From: Phylloscopus collybita
Lineage: Eukaryota; Chordata; Aves; Passeriformes; Phylloscopidae
NCBI GenBank assembly: GCA_027886175.1
Contig: JAJNNQ010000006.1
Location: 14,723,001 to 14,787,000 of the forward strand
DNA length: 64,000 bases
Direction: 5' to 3'
Shown here: positions 13,434 to 26,141 of the stretch, in pieces
Layout: the number at the start of each line of letters is the position of its first letter
Numbering within the stretch: the stretch's first letter is position 1
Program-made: the position numbers and the translations under genes
The notes under the pieces: model-generated
Told to the model about the DNA's origin: nothing
Seen by the model: only the letters and a program-made list of their open reading frames with translations
The model's database searches: none

Positions 13434-13570
13434 AAAACCTCCCCCCCAAAAAAACCACCAAAAAAACCAACAAAAAACCAACCAACAAACAAACAAACAT
13501 AAACAAACAAAAACAAAAAACCCAAACAAAACAAAAAAACCCACACAAAACAAAAAAACCCCACTACACC
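13434..13570. repeat. A/C-only low-complexity tract
   Basis: From 13441 to 13563 the plus strand has no G and almost no T. It begins with a C run, then CCAAAAAA, CAAA and CCCAAAA-type units. Minus-strand phenylalanine/valine/glycine-rich open frames over it (13416-13633) are products of the repeat. Confidence 0.93.
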
Positions 13571-14876
13571 TGCAACTGCTGAAATTTTCAACAAAACCCC
13601 CCATAAATATTTTTTTTCTGAATCAGATTGCACGTGTTTTTTTCCTGAGATTCATTTATCATTTAAAAATAGTTTCTTGCAATGTCCCATATGTGCCTTA
13701 GACGTGGGAGAGTTCTATAACCCTATGACTGGTGGAATAATCTACCTTGGCATATTTAATATTTTTTATGTCAACCATAAACATATTTAGCATTTCCAGT
13801 CTACCTTTCATATGAGTGCTCAGCCTGCTCTGACACTTGATAAGGTGTGGGATTCTTAGAATAGCTGGCTGAACTGGAAAGAAATAGCAGAAACCTCTTG
13901 TTTTATAAACTGTTTCTCCTAGCAGAGGAATTGTGGCTGTGAGCAGCTGAATGAAAAATTAGAAATGGTGTCTCACTAGCCCAAGCACTGATGTGGGCAC
14001 ATGCCCTTCAGGAGTGACAAGAAGTAGCAAATATTTCTTCCCTTCCCTGTCACATTATCCTCATGATGATATTTTTCATCGCTTTCCATACAGAGGCATG
14101 TAAACAGGATGGGTGGAGTGAATTGTAAAGTTCTTGTATTTTTTTAGCATAGCTCATGTAATGGAGTGCTTTGGTCACTACTGATCTGATGTTGTAGTGA
14201 AGGTCATGGAATAACTTTCTGGAAGAGTGACAGGAGAGATGTTGGGTTGGGGTTCAGAGAATGAACCCCATGTTCATTCCCTTAACATAAGGCATCTCTG
14301 GTGAATATGTCTATACCTGTACTAGCATCCAATAGAGAAAAATGGGTAAATGGGATATTATCATAGAAGGCATTCTTGCTTCAGGGTAAGATAAATTAGC
14401 TCACACAAGCCCCCGTTGGAAGATGGCATGATTAACTCACAAATATCATCCTGCTTCAGGTACTTGAAGTTACATTCAGTTAACTGTGTGTCCAATTTGT
14501 GGTTTAGAAAACACTCAAACTCTTCTTCACTTCATTCTTTTACCTTCAGAAAAGGTCACAAGATCACTGCAGCACATCTGGGATGACAAGAGATGTTATT
14601 CTGAAAGCAGAGTACTTGCAGGAGCAAGATGGTCTTTATTGTCATGTTCTCTCCCAGGCAGTCTAGTTAAACTGTGGATAAGTTAAACCACAGGCCTTTT
14701 GTCCTGTAAGTCTCCTGCAAAGAAGCTAATTTCTCTTATCATTTTTTTTTTCTTCATGGCTTTTTATAAGTATGAATGGCTGTAACTTTTAGACCAACTT
14801 TAGAGTCATAGCATGAAGTCACATCAGTTTTTGATCAGTTTTTGGTACTCCAAGATGATGAATCTGTTTGGAGCTG

Positions 14877-14878
<2 letters not shown>
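13571..14878. other. Unassigned sequence with a small perfect hairpin
   Basis: No repeat family or exon was recognised. At 14248-14270, TGGGGTTCA and its perfect complement TGAACCCCA are separated by GAGAA, a 9-bp GC-containing stem with a 5-base loop. Confidence 0.5.

Positions 14879-14921
<43 letters not shown>
14879..14921. repeat. Poly(T) run of about 43
   Basis: An uninterrupted T run. It could be the poly(A) tail of a minus-strand retrocopy. However, no AATAAA complement lies in the roughly 30 bases just past its right edge, and I recognise no gene-derived sequence there. Confidence 0.95.
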
Positions 14922-14923
<2 letters not shown>

Positions 14924-16244
14924 CAGTTCATTATGCAGAAAATATTCAGTAATTACTGAAAATGAACACTAGTCACTAGTAAAATACATAGTGCTCTGCT
15001 TTTCCCTTTCTGTCTCCCATTCTTTGTCCCCTTGGCAGTCCTCAACTCTCCATTCATCATGTGACCCCCTCCTTTTTCTCATCTGGAAGGAGTAATCTCA
15101 GGCCCAAGAATTAATCTTAGGGAGATCTGATACAGACCAACTTGTTCACTTACGCCGTTGCCCTGAGTTTAACTTGCTCCTCTCAGCTGGTTTTGACTGG
15201 AAATGAACAGAAACTACTGGAAACACGAGTGCTCCTCATCCCCCAAACCTCTTTATGAATGCAGTATTTCAGACCTCGCTCTTTAAAATTTACAGTTTCC
15301 TATGTATTCTTCTACCCCAGGTGTGTAGCTGACTTCCAAGCACAGATGAAGCCAACAGTTTCTCCCTTGCAAGTTGCTGATTCCCAGGGGAAGTAAATAG
15401 TAAAAATTAATTACAACATATATCCTTTCTCTTTCCTGTGATTTGCTTCTAATGCTTTTTCTTCTAAACCTGGGTTTCCTCTCCTACGCTTTTAATTTAT
15501 TCTCTGAAGGGGTGCCCCAACATCAAATGTCACTGTTAATTGAAAATACAGTAAGTTAAACAGAAGAGGAGAATACTCATCCAGATTCTCTGTGGATTCT
15601 TATATCTGTTAAAATACTTTTTTGCATCTTTTCACTCAAAAGAAAAAACTTTTGGTTTCTGCAGGTGCAGATATTAGGGATAACCTGCACCATGGGTAGT
15701 AATTCTCAAGTCCAAACACAGGAAGAGCACTGACTCTAGGTTTACATCTGCCAAGATATTAGTACTGTGACTTATGAAATCCAAATTATTTTATAATGCA
15801 AATTTCTAATAAGAACTGTGACACTGGACTTGGGGAGTTATGATAATATTTTTCTTCTAAGTATGTTGCAAACATAATTTTATTTTTCCCAAAAAACATC
15901 TGTGAAGTAGATAAAAAATTTCTTCATTTTTGCAGAAACTCATGAAAATACTGCCAGAGCATAGAGGGAGTTAGTTCCATAGCTGGATGAGACAATGTTT
16001 TATTGCCATTCTTAGATCAGAATTTCCAAAAACTTCATGATCCTGAAAGAACACCAGCCTAAGTGCCGGATATGAAAAAGGATGTGGTATGTTCTAACAC
16101 ACACACACATATACCCACCCCCATGCATACAGATGCTTCTTGATGCTTCTTGAATATTACAGCAGATCCCCTTAGGACACAGAGGCCTTCATTTGATCTC
16201 ATCTGGCTTTGGGTCGGATCCTGTCTATATGATGAATGAAAGTT
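14922..16244. other. Unassigned sequence
   Basis: Moderately C/T-rich at 15000-15500. A short CA run lies near 16098-16110. No exon, LTR or LINE was recognised. Confidence 0.45.
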
Positions 16245-16318
16245 AAAAAAAAAAAAAAAAAAAAAAAGCGTTTAAATTCTATTTTTATGAATAACTTTTT
16301 TTTTTCTTTTTTTTTTTA
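16245..16318. repeat. Poly(A) followed by poly(T)-rich tract
   Basis: There are 23 consecutive A (16245-16267), then about 20 bases of unique sequence, then a T-rich run to 16318. The A and T runs could pair as an imperfect hairpin. Confidence 0.9.
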
Positions 16319-16639
16319 AATCAAATCATTAAGAAATAGGGATTAACTACTTGAAAGTGATTCTCCCTTCCAAAAAAACCCTATAATTAGTCAAAACAAA
16401 CAAGAAAAAAAAAAAGAACTAAACAAATAAAAACATAATCCCAGATGATTTACTGACACAACAAGTTATGCCTGAAAATTTGTAGCACCCACAAATTTCA
16501 GAGACAAGCACACATAAATTTATTTTAAACAATATTTAAAATATAACATTTCACCATAGAAAGAAAACCTAGCACAATAACCATATGTTTGAATAAATGC
16601 TCAAAGAAGATCAACTTCTAGCAGAGTTTCTTTGGTTAA
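16319..16639. other. Unassigned A-rich sequence
   Basis: Several short A runs. Nothing recognised. Confidence 0.5.
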
Positions 16640-17010
16640 AAAAAAAAAAATTAAAAAGAGCCAACCAGTTCCATTCACAAAATTCTTTGCGTTTCTTGCG
16701 AAAGAATTACCATTTCTAATTTCTGATGACTTTTGGAAAGCGGGTCAGATGCCCTATCTCCCGTGGTAGTGCTCTAATCTTGCATGTACTAAGCTAATTA
16801 CCCATCAGGGGCGAGCGCATTCAGGGCTGGGCTCTTTCCCAGGCTCTGGGCTGCTCCCTCGCAATGTCGGCTGCCAGCCCATCAGCTGTTCTGGGGCCTC
16901 CAACAACAGCTGCCAGCAACTGCAAACATCCGGCCTCCACTGAGAGGCATAAAGAGCCAATTGATAGGAACAAACGTCAGGATGCACAGGAATGCCAGCA
17001 CGGTTATAAA
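16640..17010. other. GC- and CpG-richer block, candidate regulatory element
   Basis: It stands out from its AT-rich surroundings, with several CpGs (for example around 16740, 16810-16820, 16860, 16868, 16930 and 16974). It contains two CAGCTG E-boxes near 16880-16912 and a homeodomain-type TAATTA at about 16796-16801. Its right edge reverts to AT-rich sequence with AATTAATT near 17010. A 60-codon minus-strand frame (16805-16987) has no known motif. It may be an enhancer or an unannotated non-coding exon; both are inference. Confidence 0.4.
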
Positions 17011-17040
17011 TTAATTCTTTGAATTTTAATAGTCTTAAGG

Positions 17041-17100
17041 GAATGAGACAGAAGGAAAAAGAAAGAAAAAGAGGGAAAGAAAAAACAAAAAAAAAGGAAG
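17041..17100. repeat. Purine-rich tract
   Basis: Almost all A and G on the plus strand, in irregular GAAA and GGAA units. Confidence 0.8.
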
Positions 17101-18018
17101 TTGATGTTAAGATAAGTGAGAGTGTGGTATGTTAATATTTTGTTCCTGGTTTCCCCACAATCATCGCAGTGATTTTTTACTAGAGTTGTCTTGGATTTAA
17201 TTCCTTCTGACCTTCATTTCTTATGTATCTACTCTCGCTAGTAAGTTTCTACAATATTCCTATAAACTGCTAAGCCAAAGATCATTCGGCTCTAACACTG
17301 GGCTGTTTTGTTTCCTTGTCAAAGGATGGATAAACCTGTTAATCTGCCTCCAAAGCATCAAGCAGTAGACTAGATGGATGTGTTGGTCTTTCATGCCCAT
17401 GAACTGACACCCCTGCCAAACTGACTCTCTTGTGTCTATCTTGCAATTAGTAATTTTTAAAAATATATTTGTGATAGCTTAGGTGTTTGAGCAAATGAGC
17501 ACTGCTTTGTTGGCAGATGTCTCTCCTAACTGATTTAACAGTGCCAGATCAGACAGACTTAGTAAAATACTATCGCGGTTGACCTCCCTTTTAAAAAATG
17601 AACATGAAAAAAGACCCATGATAGAAAATATAAAAATGTTATCTTTATGCTGTGAGATATGACTGAGGAGCTGTTCTGTGGCTCATGATCAGTTATTGTG
17701 ACAAACTAGTTCTTCTTACAGCTAATGCAGCATTTCAAAATGGGTCACTGTAAGCCTGGATGGAGTTCGTGAAGGGAGTATGTGCATACAGAGGAAAGGC
17801 ACGTTTAATGATTGCATTAGGAACTCCAGTGAACAAACCCAAGACAATTCAGATTATAAAGTTTTCTCCAGTGTCTGTGAGAACTCAGAGACCGGAACAA
17901 CAGCATGAGCTTGTAATGGAATGTCATCCTTAACTCTCAATTTCCTGGCAGTCAGTCATCTGAGTCACAACTTTAACAGTGTTCACGTTTTGATTCCCCT
18001 TCCATGTGAATCCCCTAA
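17101..18018. other. Unassigned sequence
   Basis: Nothing recognised. Confidence 0.5.
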
Positions 18019-18171
18019 CTTGGGTTTTGTTTAGGGATTTTTTTGTGTGTATGGGGCTTTTTTCTTTGTTTTTCTTTTTTGCTTGTTTGTTTGTTAGTTA
18101 GTTTCTTTGTTGGTTATTTGTTTGTGGTTTTTGTTTTATCTTTAAAATTTATTTTCTTTTGTTGTTGTTGC
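18019..18171. repeat. T/G-rich low-complexity tract
   Basis: TTTG and TTG units with little A or C, ending in (GTT)n at about 18159-18170. This is the opposite strand sense of the A/C tracts at 13.4 and 20.7 kb. A phenylalanine/leucine/valine-rich open frame across it is an artefact. Confidence 0.85.
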
Positions 18172-20724
18172 AATGGCTGTTTTAGTAACAGTTTCTCTCT
18201 ATTATGTGCACTTGTAGAAAAAAAGCATGGCCCACCATGATTTTAAAAATACATTCCTCTTCAGGTTTGAAACAGTTTTGTCTTCATTAACAGGCAAGCT
18301 CCACTAACCTCTCTTTAGCCACACATGGGCTCTTGGTCAGCAACATAATGTTTTATTGCTTTGGATCTGGAGACAAGAAGGAGAAGCACAGAGGGTTAAT
18401 AATTCCAGCAGGGAGCAAAGCGCAGCATTATGCAAGCTGCATACATAGGAGCAGAAAGGCATTAGAAAAGCACATGTGGGCCAAGACTGATGCAGGAATA
18501 GACAATCCAATACTGAAAAAACATTTCCTCCCTTCCTGTCTGTACAGAGGTATCACAGAACCAAAGGTAACTTCAGGTGCTAATATTTGGTGGATACCTG
18601 GGAATAGACTTCACTGTCCCCTTTTTCAACAGTGTATTTGAAAGCTCCTAGTCACAGATTCACATTAACATTTATGCTGTCTGTTTCTCAAAGAGCAGCA
18701 GTATCCACAGCTTACTAATTACCGTAAATCAGGCCACATTTAATCATTTTTTTTCTTCCTGTTAGCAGGAAAAAAAACCTCCAAATTTATATCTGTGCCT
18801 TCAATAAAGTTTTATTTGTTATGAATAAAAAAATCAGGATTTGTTCTCAGGGTTCTTTTTACATTAGAAAATATTTTACTAGAAAATAATATTTTGGTCA
18901 GAACTTCACTGACTGTTTTGCTATTTAACTAAAATGAAGGTCTGAGATTTAGACTGGCTATTCTAATACAAACAAACCTCCCAATGAAATTGTAGGCACT
19001 ATTGCTCGCTTGATTTTGGGCATCCAAATGAGAGAACTTTTCCTCTGAGTGGCTACTTGAACTCCTTTCTGTTCAACAGAAGAAAACAGATCTCTTTATG
19101 GTTACTCAAAGTTATTGAACTTAGCTTAGGTAGATAACTTTGGGTAGGTAAGATGGATTGTTTCTCAAGCCCCTGTTCTTTGCCTATAAAAGATCCCTAG
19201 AGTGAGTAGATAAGATGGATCAGCTTACATTTAAAGGAAATAACTTCTACCCTCAGTGTCAATAGGAGCTTTAGTGAGGAAAAGAGGGCCTGGAAGAGGA
19301 CAGAGCTGTTAGAGTCATCAAATCATATTGATCGCAAAACCTTGACAGTAGCTGGTTGAACTTTTTCCTAGGATGGGAATTTTGTACTGTGAAGGCAGTG
19401 GGAACTCTAGGAATTCAGCCTCCTAAGAAATTAGGTGCAAAGGAAACAGCACTTTTCACTGCGACAGGTCCCTGCTTGCCTGTTTTTCCTTTTTCTCCCT
19501 CCATTCTAATTCTTGCCAATTAAAGTTAGGGTGTTTTGTCCAATGACTCTTTAATGCAGAAAGTATAAGGTTTTTGAATCAAGAAATGGAACTTAAGGAA
19601 CCCCTTCTTCTGTGTGCAGCTGTATAAACTACTGGGCAATGCACAGGCTCTCCTGTACTTCTCACTGATATAGTTTTGCACAGTAGCCCAACAGTTAATG
19701 CAAGAACCTTCCTACTGCAATTTCAGCTTTGCACAGGGACTGCTAGCTAGGCAGTCTCTTTTTGGAAGCTGAAATGACCACCAGTACTCCAGGGCAGACC
19801 TGCCGCTTCTCTCTGTCAGTTTTTGGAAATGGCAGTCCATAGGATATAGTGTGGTTGTGTTGTTCTAAATGCTGTGAGAGTGCTTTAAGTGTGGTCTCTT
19901 CCTCTCTCATCCCTCCACCTTTCCCTCCAACATAGGCATTATATGAGAGTTAGGCACAATCTTTGTCTTGACCTGAACAGCATGAAGTATGAGATAAGCA
20001 CCAAGACCTTGGCTCAGACACAATGGCAGCATCTCTAAACAAGTACAGTAGCAGAACTCTTGTCATCTGAGTACGTAAACACTCCAGCTTTGAACCCTGT
20101 GGTCAATGACTGCTTAGGAATCTGAGCTAACTGGTGGCCTAAGTCAGTCATGATTTCTTCTTGCATAGCTAGTTTAGTCACTTTTTTGGATTTCATCCCT
20201 AATCATCAAACCAGTGGAGTTTAGTAACTTTTAGCAGAATCCTTTAATGTTTAGGAAACAGAGTAGTTACTGTGGAGACGTGATGCATAAACATATCTGG
20301 CCTGTAAACAGCAACATGTACTTCTCAAATATAAAGGAACAATACTGCAGCTCCTTTTAATATAGCTTGTTTCTTTAGTCTTACATATTTAGTTTTCTAA
20401 ACCAAGACTTCTGGAATTTGGCATCTATTCTTCTGTTCTTTTGATAAGTACCTAAACAGGATGTCCTTGCAAATCAAATGAAAAACAGCACTGGAAGATT
20501 TCCTCCCTCAGGAATAAGTATTAAGATTGGCAGATGGCTTAAGTGGAAATACACAGGAATGCACTTTAGCCAGTACTTGAAAATCATTCCAGCAGATATT
20601 TGCTGAGGTAAATTTGTGAAGCTCCATCAGATATCTTTCTTCATTGAATCAATTTCTAATGGCCCTGATCAAGAGTTTTAACTTTTTCTATCCTAATTGT
20701 CACAAAGAAGCCTTACCTGAAAGG
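18172..20724. other. Unassigned sequence; 18330-18640 of balanced composition
   Basis: A 102-codon open frame at 18333-18641 has no recognisable domain. Its region reads more like a conserved non-coding block than a repeat. The rest of the stretch shows nothing identifiable. Confidence 0.4.
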
Positions 20725-20893
20725 AAAAAAAAAAAACAAAAAAAACCAAAAAAAACAACAACAAAAAAAAAAAAACCCACCAAAAAAACCCCCACAAAAA
20801 GCCACAAAAAACCAAAAAAAAAACAACAACAAAAAAAACAAACACAAAAAAACCCCCCAAAAAAACCCAAAACCAAAACCAAACCAAACCCCC
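20725..20893. repeat. Long A/C-only low-complexity tract
   Basis: About 170 bases of A runs broken by C, CC and up to six C, essentially without T and with only isolated G near the middle. It creates a lysine/threonine/proline-rich frame on the plus strand and phenylalanine/glycine-rich frames on the minus strand, none of them genes. Confidence 0.95.
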
Positions 20894-23800
20894 ATAAATA
20901 TCCTAAAGTTATTATTTTTTCAAATACTTGAAATGGTAAGGAAGTTTGTTGATATACCCTAGCGAGCAAGAATTTCTGAAAACTTGATGCAAGGTCTTAG
21001 GCAACTTGCAAATGAGCTCACATGCATGTGCACATGTAAGTAAGTATTCTTGTAAGTTTCACCTTTAGCATATTGCTGGTTATGGAGAGCATTTATATGT
21101 AATAAGTTTTATAACTGGTAGTTAATATATTTACTTATGCAGTTCTGATCCCATCACAAAAACTGTGCACTTCAAATCTTTGCTTCATAACAACTCAAAA
21201 AAACTTCTGTGAGAAGTGTCCAGTGGCAAACAAACAAAACAAAGCAATGCCAAACTGCCAGAAATAATATTTGCTTCTGCTCCAGATTCTTTCTCCATTA
21301 GCTATACAATGGGAAAGTTAAAGAATTCTAGTATCTACTGGCCCTCTAGTGGTAAAACAAGAACTTTCGGGAACGGGTACCCTCATATTCCAGAAGAAAG
21401 TACACGAAGTCTCGTAACTGAGTAAGAAAAAAAGAAAAAAAGACAAAATAGTGTGCTTTTGTATATGCTATGTATGAATGTATGTATAGATAGATGGATG
21501 GGTAAAAGGTAATTTAAGCTATTTTTAGAGACCTCTGGATTGGATCTTAATGGATTTGAGAGTCGGCACACTCCATTGTGCCATACTAAGGTGTCTGATG
21601 GCAGTGTTGCCATTGTTTTCATAATAAATAAGGCCTGGACTTCCTTAGTTGAAGCATAAAACAAAGCAAAATGAGTGTGTTGAAAGATTTAACACTAAGA
21701 AAAATAAATATCTTAAATATTTGTCTTTAGTCAACACATATAGGAAAGAGATGCAAATCTTTCCAGAAAGGAGAGAAGAGAGAACAAGAGGGTTTGGAAT
21801 TGCTGGCCATGATCTTGCGATGAGTCTTTTAGCTTTGTGACTAACTCTCAGGGTGAGCAGAGAGGCAGAAGCTTTCTCTTTGCCTCTACTCTTCTTTAAA
21901 GGAAGGGGATACGCTTTTTAGTCATCTGTGGTGCATTTTTGCTGTTGTAAACTTCATATTGTTGTAGGGGTCCTTTTCTTCCTTTTTGTGGAGGTCAAGC
22001 TGCAGTGAGATAAGATACACTGCTATGCATACTGAAGTGTTTCCCTGTTGTAAATGAGGCTTTCCTCATTTCCTCTATCAGGTTCCTCTGTCACCTGTTC
22101 CATGCCATCTGGAAACAGTGAAGTGAAATAAAACAGCATGCACAGGTGCTACAATTTTCTATTTAATTGCTACCATACAGCAGAATATATACGAGAGAGA
22201 AGGGCAAGTTTTAAATGTTACAAAGACAGTTCAATGGGTAAATTAGATAATAATGTGGATACAGTTACCATTGGGAAGCACTCTTGGTAGGATAAGTGTT
22301 GTGTTAGTGTTTTTCTGAGAGTGAAAAAAAATTACATTCCTATTCAGGACTCTTACATGGAACATAAGCTGGCTTCCATTTTATGCAGAGATGAAATTTT
22401 AACTCTAAATAGTAAGATATAAGCCGTACTTACTCTTATGTGATGCTTTCCATCTTGGATTTCCCATGTAATATATGAAATTGTACTCTTAGTAAAACTG
22501 CATGAAAATACATCGGAAAATGTTAAATGCAATGAACTATGTTTTGATCATGAGCTCAATAATGTAGTCATGGTAATTCAAATTTATAGCATATACTCGA
22601 AAAAGAAGTAAACCTGTAATTTTTTGTATAACTAACTAGAACAAGCCCAGGTGGACTCAGCAAAGAAGGCAATAGCTCCATAAAATTGCTCTTGTAGCCT
22701 GGGTTTGCTGTACAATGATAAAAATGTACTTTCTATTTTTTTCTTAAATCAGAATTACCTCAGCCTCAGAGATCTGCATATAACACCAATTTTTCTTTGA
22801 TAAAAAAAATAAAAACTCTTTATTCTAATCAATGTTGAAAAACCATGGTTATACCCTGTACAAGGAGATATATTGATTCATATGTTTAGGTGAAATAGAT
22901 GAAGAAATAGACCAAAGGTATTAAAAATATGTCGTCAATAGTTCTAAAATTAAAAATAATTTGTGAAACAATAATACAAGGAAAAAAAATTGTATGTTAG
23001 TACCTCTTCTGATTGGTTCTGTGAGTTTCTAACTGCTATTTTTAATCAATTTATTCCATTATTTTCTTCTTCAAATTTCTAACAATGGAGAGTAACATAA
23101 AAATGTGTGTACGTTTTGGAATGCTGAGGTATATTTGAAATGTTTTGTTGTCATCAGTCTTTTGCATCCCAGTTTTCAAGTGTATTAGAAACTGGCAAGT
23201 AAATTGTCATTTCTATCCCATTCTAATTAAAATGTTCAGAAATATATTCCCAACAGCAATTCAATAAGGAAAACAATCTGAGCCACAATGTTGTGTTAAA
23301 ATGAAACAAAATGTTATTAAATTCTAAACCCTTTTTCTCAAGAGAGAAGAAAAAGGAGAAGATACATTTTGAGGAAAATATCTCTGTACAAAGACAATAC
23401 TTTCACTTGCTAGAGTACTGAGCTGAGAACAGGATGGTTAGCTATAAACTGCTGAATTGTAAAGCATGAAGTAGTTGTGTGTGTTTTCCAAAGGAAGCTC
23501 AGGTTTATTTTAACTATAAAATCAATTTAACTGTAAGAAAAGAAGCTCTTAATAGCATTTACTTTTACTATTTTCCTGGTCAATAATATCCTCATTGCTC
23601 TGACATTGGGGTGAGCATGGGATTGGAAAGGAAAATAGCTTGTTTTTGCAGAGGGATATTTGTGGGTGTAGACTAAAATCCTTAGGGAATGCCAGCTGAC
23701 TTACCACCACTGGCAACAATAGATTCTCTCTCCTCAGCCACATTACACCACAGGCTCAAGCTCTTTTATTTCTTGTGCTTCACAAGAGACCTTTTACAGT

Positions 23801-24329
23801 ACTATTCATGATTTTTATGACTGCAATATGTATAATGACCTTACTTTATGGTTCTGTGTCATCAAAGAAAGGTCAATTGACATGAATTTATAGTGACCAC
23901 TATGTGTGAATAAAAGTGTTCTGAAAGTGTTGCAGTTGTATGACAGTGATACAGAATATTACATCCACAGATATCTTACATCTTTTTTTGATATGTGTTG
24001 CAAATTCCCATTAGCAGTTTCTAACATAAGGAAAATCTTGTTAACAGCTTAGCATTAATAATAAGGCATGGATTTTCTTTGAGACAAGCTGATTCTATTA
24101 CTCTATTAAATTTGTCTCCATTACAGTTCCATTAAGGTCACTAATCACTAAATAATAGTACTCCTTATTTAAATAGAAAACACATTTTATATCACAATTA
24201 AAAATATTTTATCAAAATTTTATCTAATGTTAACTTGAAGAAAGTCAGTTCAATTAAGTTTTAAAGTAAAAATGAACATAGTTCAGAAGTGCAGACTTTA
24301 GATTAAGACAGTTTGATGTTTTAGTCAGT
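20894..24329. other. Unassigned AT-rich sequence
   Basis: Open frames of 60-93 codons occur on both strands (21216-21840, 23549-23743) without protein signatures. Nothing recognised. Confidence 0.5.
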
Positions 24330-24790
24330 TTCACAGCTATTAAAAATGCTTGGCCTAACTTAATTAATGGAGGATGGGAAAACCTTGTGACAAGCGATTG
24401 ATGTGACAATTCACTGTATTCTACCTCCTTTGAACCTACAAATACTTTACAAACAAATCAGCACTTCTTTTTCTAATATCTTTCAGAACTGAAATGACTA
24501 AAGTTTATAAAATTAATTTAAATAGGCTTAGGTCCCAATGCATACCAAGTTTAGTGTACAGAGCCCATATAGTTAATGAAATGTGACAGACAGACAAGAT
24601 GATAAAATCCCTGGTTCTCATGTAATTAGTACTTAATCCCAACCTTGATTATCTGAGTCATTCCATTAAATTTATGTTACAAATGAGGTTACTGGACCTG
24701 TTGGCATGCTCAAAGTTCATGCTCAAAAAACTTACAAGATCAATATTAATCAAAGTCTATGTCATGATTATTGATTTGTCACTGACTTAA
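24330..24790. other. Candidate conserved non-coding element
   Basis: This AT-rich but non-repetitive block is dense in homeodomain-type TTAATTAA, TAATTA-like and ATTA sites, for example at 24360-24367. No open frame spans it. The call rests on texture only; conservation is not visible from one sequence. Confidence 0.25.
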
Positions 24791-25560
24791 AGAAATCACC
24801 AGTATCTTGAAAACTTTCATTTCTCAAAATTTGGAGCATTTCTCCCTTTAGGCTTGTAAGATTTAAACCTTTCAATCTGAGTTGATCATAACAGTTTCCT
24901 TATAGTCAGTGAAGAAAAAAACGGATTTGACCTGAGATTTTAGATGTGAAGATGAGACAAACTGTGCTCCTGAGGATTTCATGTTCCTTTGCTGATGGTA
25001 CAGTGATCACAAGGTAATTATAATACATGTTGATGAACAGTTTTAGGTATTTGAAGCTACATGAGGCGGGTTCCCTCCCTGGAGTTTGGACTTGTAGTGT
25101 TTTTATGCCTACTAGTTCTAATTTTGCAGTAATGGGACCATATTGCAACTAAGAATGCTGTCATTCAGGCATCTATAGTAAGGAATTTTATAAAAAGTAG
25201 TATATTCAACTTCTAAAAAAAAAATTGTTCTACTGCTTTCTAATGTATTATTTTTCCAGTTAAAAAACATACCCTCATTTATGTACCCTTGACATATATA
25301 GACACACATATAAAAATGACACCTGCATGCAATTCTCAAGTCATGAGCATTTTTGTGCTGTCATTTTCGCATGCTAAAATGTTACATTAGCTTTAAACTA
25401 ACTTTATAGCTCTTGCTTAATTAATCAACAAAAAAATGTATAATATTTGAAATTTTGATTTAGTCTAGTGTTTTGTTGCCAGTACTATTTTTCAATTAAA
25501 AAAGAAAATATCCTGAGCTCAGTCAAAAGGACTTCCTGTCATTTGGAATTTCATCAATGT
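24791..25560. other. Unassigned AT-rich sequence
   Basis: Minus-strand open frames at 24906-25339 have no recognisable features. Confidence 0.5.
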
Positions 25561-25624
25561 TCAGGTCTGCCAAGGTACCAAAAATAGCATATGATGGATA
25601 TAATAATGACTAAATTGCCACAGA

Positions 25625-25912
25625 CTAGTGTAAATGTTTAATGGCGAAGGCTGAATTTTTGCTCTTAAGACAGTTCCAGTCCATGGAGTCCATCTGTGTC
25701 TCAGCAAACAAAACCAAAACTTGTTCAACAAAATCAGAACAAACATCCATCAGAGTTGAAGCCTCACCACAAAGCACTGAAATGCAGAGGAAATTTTGTT
25801 CAATGAAGCTCATGATTTTAGTGAATTCTGGAGGAAACTCACTATGAAGTGAAAAGAAGTAGAAATGCGTGAATTGACTGGGTTTTATACTGTGAGACAA
25901 TTTCATGAGCAA
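25625..25912 (-). other. Unassigned 95-codon open frame, possible exon or pseudogene
   Basis: I do not recognise this protein. The frame is free of low-complexity sequence. It has a hydrophobic/aromatic N-terminal part, a cysteine-containing middle (residues about 42-60) and an acidic, Val/Leu-rich stretch, and it ends in a stop. A pyrimidine-rich stretch ending in AG lies inside the frame on this strand, at about 25843-25866, so a spliced exon could start there. The plus strand over the same bases is also open (25641-25847), which weakens the coding argument. Equally likely to be chance. Confidence 0.2.
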
Positions 25913-26141
25913 TTTAAATAACTTCCCACTATCATGTCTATAAAATGTATGTTAACATTCTTCACCAACAAAAGGCGTTGCAGAATTGCACAACAAACTA
26001 GGAACCCAGATGGAGACAAGTGTGCAAAAGGTTTCTCAGTAACAGAATACATCGGTCTATGTTCCAAATTGGAGGTGTGGCATAAAACTTACTGGGATGA
26101 AACTGTGCAGTATAGGAAGACTTTGGGTTTGCACTGATGTG

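Noticed and set aside
13416..13633. Two hydrophobic minus-strand frames that look membrane-like.
   Set aside because: The hydrophobic residues come from the T/G-only complement of a low-complexity tract.
14879..15500. Poly(T) as the tail of a minus-strand processed pseudogene.
   Set aside because: No poly(A) signal complement in the expected place and no gene-like sequence to the right.
16200..16267. Poly(A) as the tail of a plus-strand retrocopy.
   Set aside because: No AATAAA upstream and no recognisable transcript-derived sequence.
18043..18240. Plus-strand frame with apparent transmembrane segments.
   Set aside because: The segment is a T/G-rich low-complexity tract.
20644..20969. Lysine-rich plus-strand frame and phenylalanine/glycine-rich minus-strand frames.
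   Set aside because: They are entirely products of the A/C-only tract.
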